Positions 62,375 to 64,000 of a stretch of 64,000 nt of DNA are shown here, piece by piece. The translations under genes were made by a program, and so were the position numbers. The DNA comes from Calliopsis andreniformis. Lineage: Eukaryota; Arthropoda; Insecta; Hymenoptera; Andrenidae. The first letter of the stretch is position 1. Each line of letters begins with the position of its first letter. The stretch lies in assembly GCF_051401765.1 (NCBI RefSeq), contig NW_027480438.1, positions 4,278,001 through 4,342,000 of the forward strand, read 5' to 3'. Below the pieces are notes generated by a model. That model had not been told where the DNA came from and did no database searches. It worked only from the letters and a program-made list of their open reading frames with translations.

Positions 62375-64000
62375 ATCCTCAATCCTCAATCCTCAATCCT
62401 CAGTCCTCAAACCACAATCCTGAATCCTCAATCCTGAATCCTCAATCTTCAGCCTTCAGTCCTCAAAATCAGATGTCAATCCTCAATCCTCACTAGAATA
62501 TCCTCAGTTCAGAGCTTTCCATACGCAATACTCAGTCTGCAATCTGCAAATCTCTATCCACAAACATCAATTCTCATCACTCAACCCTCAACACTCAGTC
62601 CCCAATCCTCAATCTTCAATACTCAATCCTCAACCCTCAATCCTCAATCCTCAATCTTCAATCCTCAATACTCAATCTTCAATCCTCAATCATCAATCCT
62701 CAATCCTCAGTCCTCAAACCTCAATTCTGAATCCTCGATCCTGAATCCTCAATCTCCAGCCCTCAGTCCTGAACAATCAGGTGACAATCCTCAATCCTCA
62801 ATAGAATATCCTCAATTCACAGTTTTCAATACTCAATACTCAATCTGCAATCTTCAAATCTCTATCCACAGACATCAATTCTCATCACACAACACTCAAC
62901 ACTCAGTCCTCAATGTTCAATCCTCAATCCTCAATTCTCAATCTTCAATCCTCAATACTCAATCTTAAATCCTCAATCCTCAACCCTGAATACCCAATCC
63001 TCAATCTTCAATCCTCAATCCTCAATCCTCAATTCTCAATCCTCAATCCTCAACCCTCAATCCTCAATCCTCAATCCTCAATTGTCAACCCTCAATCGTC
63101 AGTCTTCAAACCTCAATATTCAATCTTCAATCCTCAATCCTCAATCCTCAATCCTCAATCCTCATCCTTCATTCCTGAATACCCAATCCTCAATCTTCAA
63201 TCCTCAATCCTCAGTCCTCAAATCTCAATCCTCAATCCTCAGTCCTCAGTCCTTAAACCTCAATCCTCAGCCCTCAGCCCTCATTCTCAATCCTCAATCC
63301 TCAATCCTCAATCCTCAATCTTCAATCCTCAATACTCAATCTTCAATCCTCAATCCTCAATCCTCAGTCCTCAAACCTCAATTCTGAATCCTCAATCCTG
63401 AATCCTCAATCTTCAGCCCTCAGTCCTCAACAATCAGGTGACAATCCTCAATCCTTAATAGAATATCCTCAATTCACAGTTTTCAATACTCAATACTCAA
63501 TCTGCAATCTTCAAATCACTATCCACAAACATCAATTCTCATCACTCAACCCTCAACACTCAGTCCTCAATGTTCAATCCTCAGTCCTCAATTCTCAATC
63601 TTCAATCCTCAATACTCAATCTATAATCCTCAATCCTCAATCCTCAATCTTCAATCCTCAATCCCCAATACTCAATCCTCAATCCTCAATCCTCAATCCT
63701 CAATCATCAATCCTCAGTCTTCAAACCTCAATACTCAATCTCCAATCCTCAATCCTCAATCCTCAATCCTCAATTCTCAATCCTCATCCTTCAATCCTCA
63801 ATTCCCAATCCTCAATCTTCAATCCTCAATCATCAATCCTCAATTCTCAATCCTCAATCCTCAGTCCTCAGTCCTTAAACCTCAATCCTCAACCCTTAGT
63901 CCTCATCCTCAATCCTCAATCCTCAATCCTCAATCCTCAATCCTCAATCTTCAACCCTCAACACTCAGTCCTCAATGTTCAAACCTCAATCCTCAATTCT
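62375..64000 (+). repeat. Second tandem copy of E3 sequence (period 4248 bp), cut by window end
   Basis: From about 62375 the sequence repeats that from about 58127 at offset 4248 bp: anchors 62494/58246, 62802/58554 and 63459/59211. Both copies carry the same one-base loss (CCTCAAAATCAG for CCTCAACAATCAG, near 58217 and 62465) that E1 and E2 lack. This copy was therefore made from E3 itself. Confidence 0.9.

Larger units (their letters stand above)
1..64000 (+). repeat. Heptanucleotide satellite array, unit CAATCCT (AGGATTG on - strand)
   Basis: Every line of the window is made of CAATCCT and one- or two-base variants, always in the same orientation; I found no inverted block. The consensus unit has no G on the + strand, so G occurs only in variants (CAGTCCT, CTGAATCC, GTCAATC and the cores), giving extreme strand asymmetry. 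Three units translate as Gln-Ser-Ser-Ile-Leu-Asn-Pro in every + frame. The - strand unit contains TGA and so is closed in every frame. No stretch longer than a few tens of bases departs from a 7-bp parsing. Both ends of the window are inside the array. The features below are subdivisions of it. Source organism cannot be determined; a eukaryotic satellite is the most economical reading. Confidence 0.97.

Noticed and set aside
813..63401. About 60 + strand open reading frames of 60-340 codons, all made of NPQSSIL-like repeats
   Set aside because: They arise from the 7-bp repeat in any frame, overlap each other in different frames with the same peptide, have no ribosome-binding or promoter context, no domain, and start and stop at random variant heptamers. 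Not called as genes.
435..63459. CTATCCACA in almost every core as a DnaA-box cluster (replication origin or plasmid iterons)
   Set aside because: It is one mismatch from TTATCCACA, but it is simply the heptamer pair TATCCAC-AAACATC of the core, copied with it. No dnaA, rep or other bacterial gene is nearby and spacing is hundreds of bases.
1..64000. CRISPR array
   Set aside because: Repeats are contiguous and there are no unique spacers of constant length; the segments between cores are themselves heptamer repeats. No cas genes.
1..64000. Cyanobacterial STRR heptanucleotide repeats
   Set aside because: The unit length fits the STRR class, but STRR tracts are short and lie between genes; a gene-free array above 64 kb with a 4.9-kb HOR does not fit. 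Not fully excluded because no unique flank is visible.
1..64000. tRNA, rRNA or structured ncRNA genes
   Set aside because: The + strand is almost free of G, so no cloverleaf or long stem can form; only the short gamma-core hairpins were found.

Overview
The whole 64 kb is one uninterrupted head-to-tail satellite array built from a 7-bp unit (CAATCCT on the + strand, AGGATTG on the - strand). I see no gene, RNA gene, transposon, CRISPR array or unique single-copy sequence. Both window ends lie inside the repeat, so the array is longer than 64 kb. The open frames on the + strand are a by-product of the repeat: three heptamers make 21 bp, which reads as the heptapeptide NPQSSIL in any of the three frames. 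The - strand unit carries TGA and closes every frame. The size, multilevel organisation and lack of genes fit a eukaryotic satellite or heterochromatic/subtelomeric block. No unique sequence is present that would name the organism. Heptanucleotide STRR repeats are known in filamentous cyanobacteria, but as short tracts, so I consider a bacterial source unlikely and not excluded.

The array has several levels. Level 1 is the heptamer with point variants (CAATCTT, CAATACT, CAATCAT, CAGTCCT, CAACCCT and others). Level 2 is a diverged 'core' of about 183 bp, present 87 times by eye (anchor TAGAATA) plus two highly degenerate copies. Even the core can be cut into 7-mers in register with the flanks. 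Core subtypes are named here by their sequence: alpha (TATCATC, then CTTTAAATC), beta (CACTAGAATATC, then CAGTTCAGAG), gamma (CTGAACAATCAGG), delta (TATCCTCTATTC) and epsilon (CTCCATAGAATATCATC). Level 3 is a higher-order repeat (HOR) of about 4.9 kb with the order alpha1-beta-gamma-delta-epsilon-alpha2. Level 4 is a set of segmental duplications of 1.6 to 9.8 kb.

Layout: 1-3213, HOR tail, a cluster of CCCCAG-type beta cores, and a partial HOR; 3214-16339, HOR copies 1-3; 16340-20010, a different beta'/gamma' domain (E1); 20011-31168, HOR copies 4-6; 31169-36389, E2; 36390-38960, domain F1; 38961-44047, alpha2 interval and HOR copy 7; 44048-45977, a stretch found once; 45978-48548, F2; 48549-55045, alpha2 interval and HOR copy 8; 55046-56338, a patchwork of HOR fragments; 56339-62374, E3; 62375-64000, start of a tandem copy of E3. 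Block boundaries are good to roughly 10-40 bp because the flanking heptamers are interchangeable.

The most striking structural point is a strict 7-bp ruler. Nearly every core-to-core distance is a multiple of 7 minus a small integer, and in the intervals I checked in detail that integer equals the number of identifiable single-base losses. Most of these are recurrent hexamer units: CTCATC, CTCGTC or CTTGTC.
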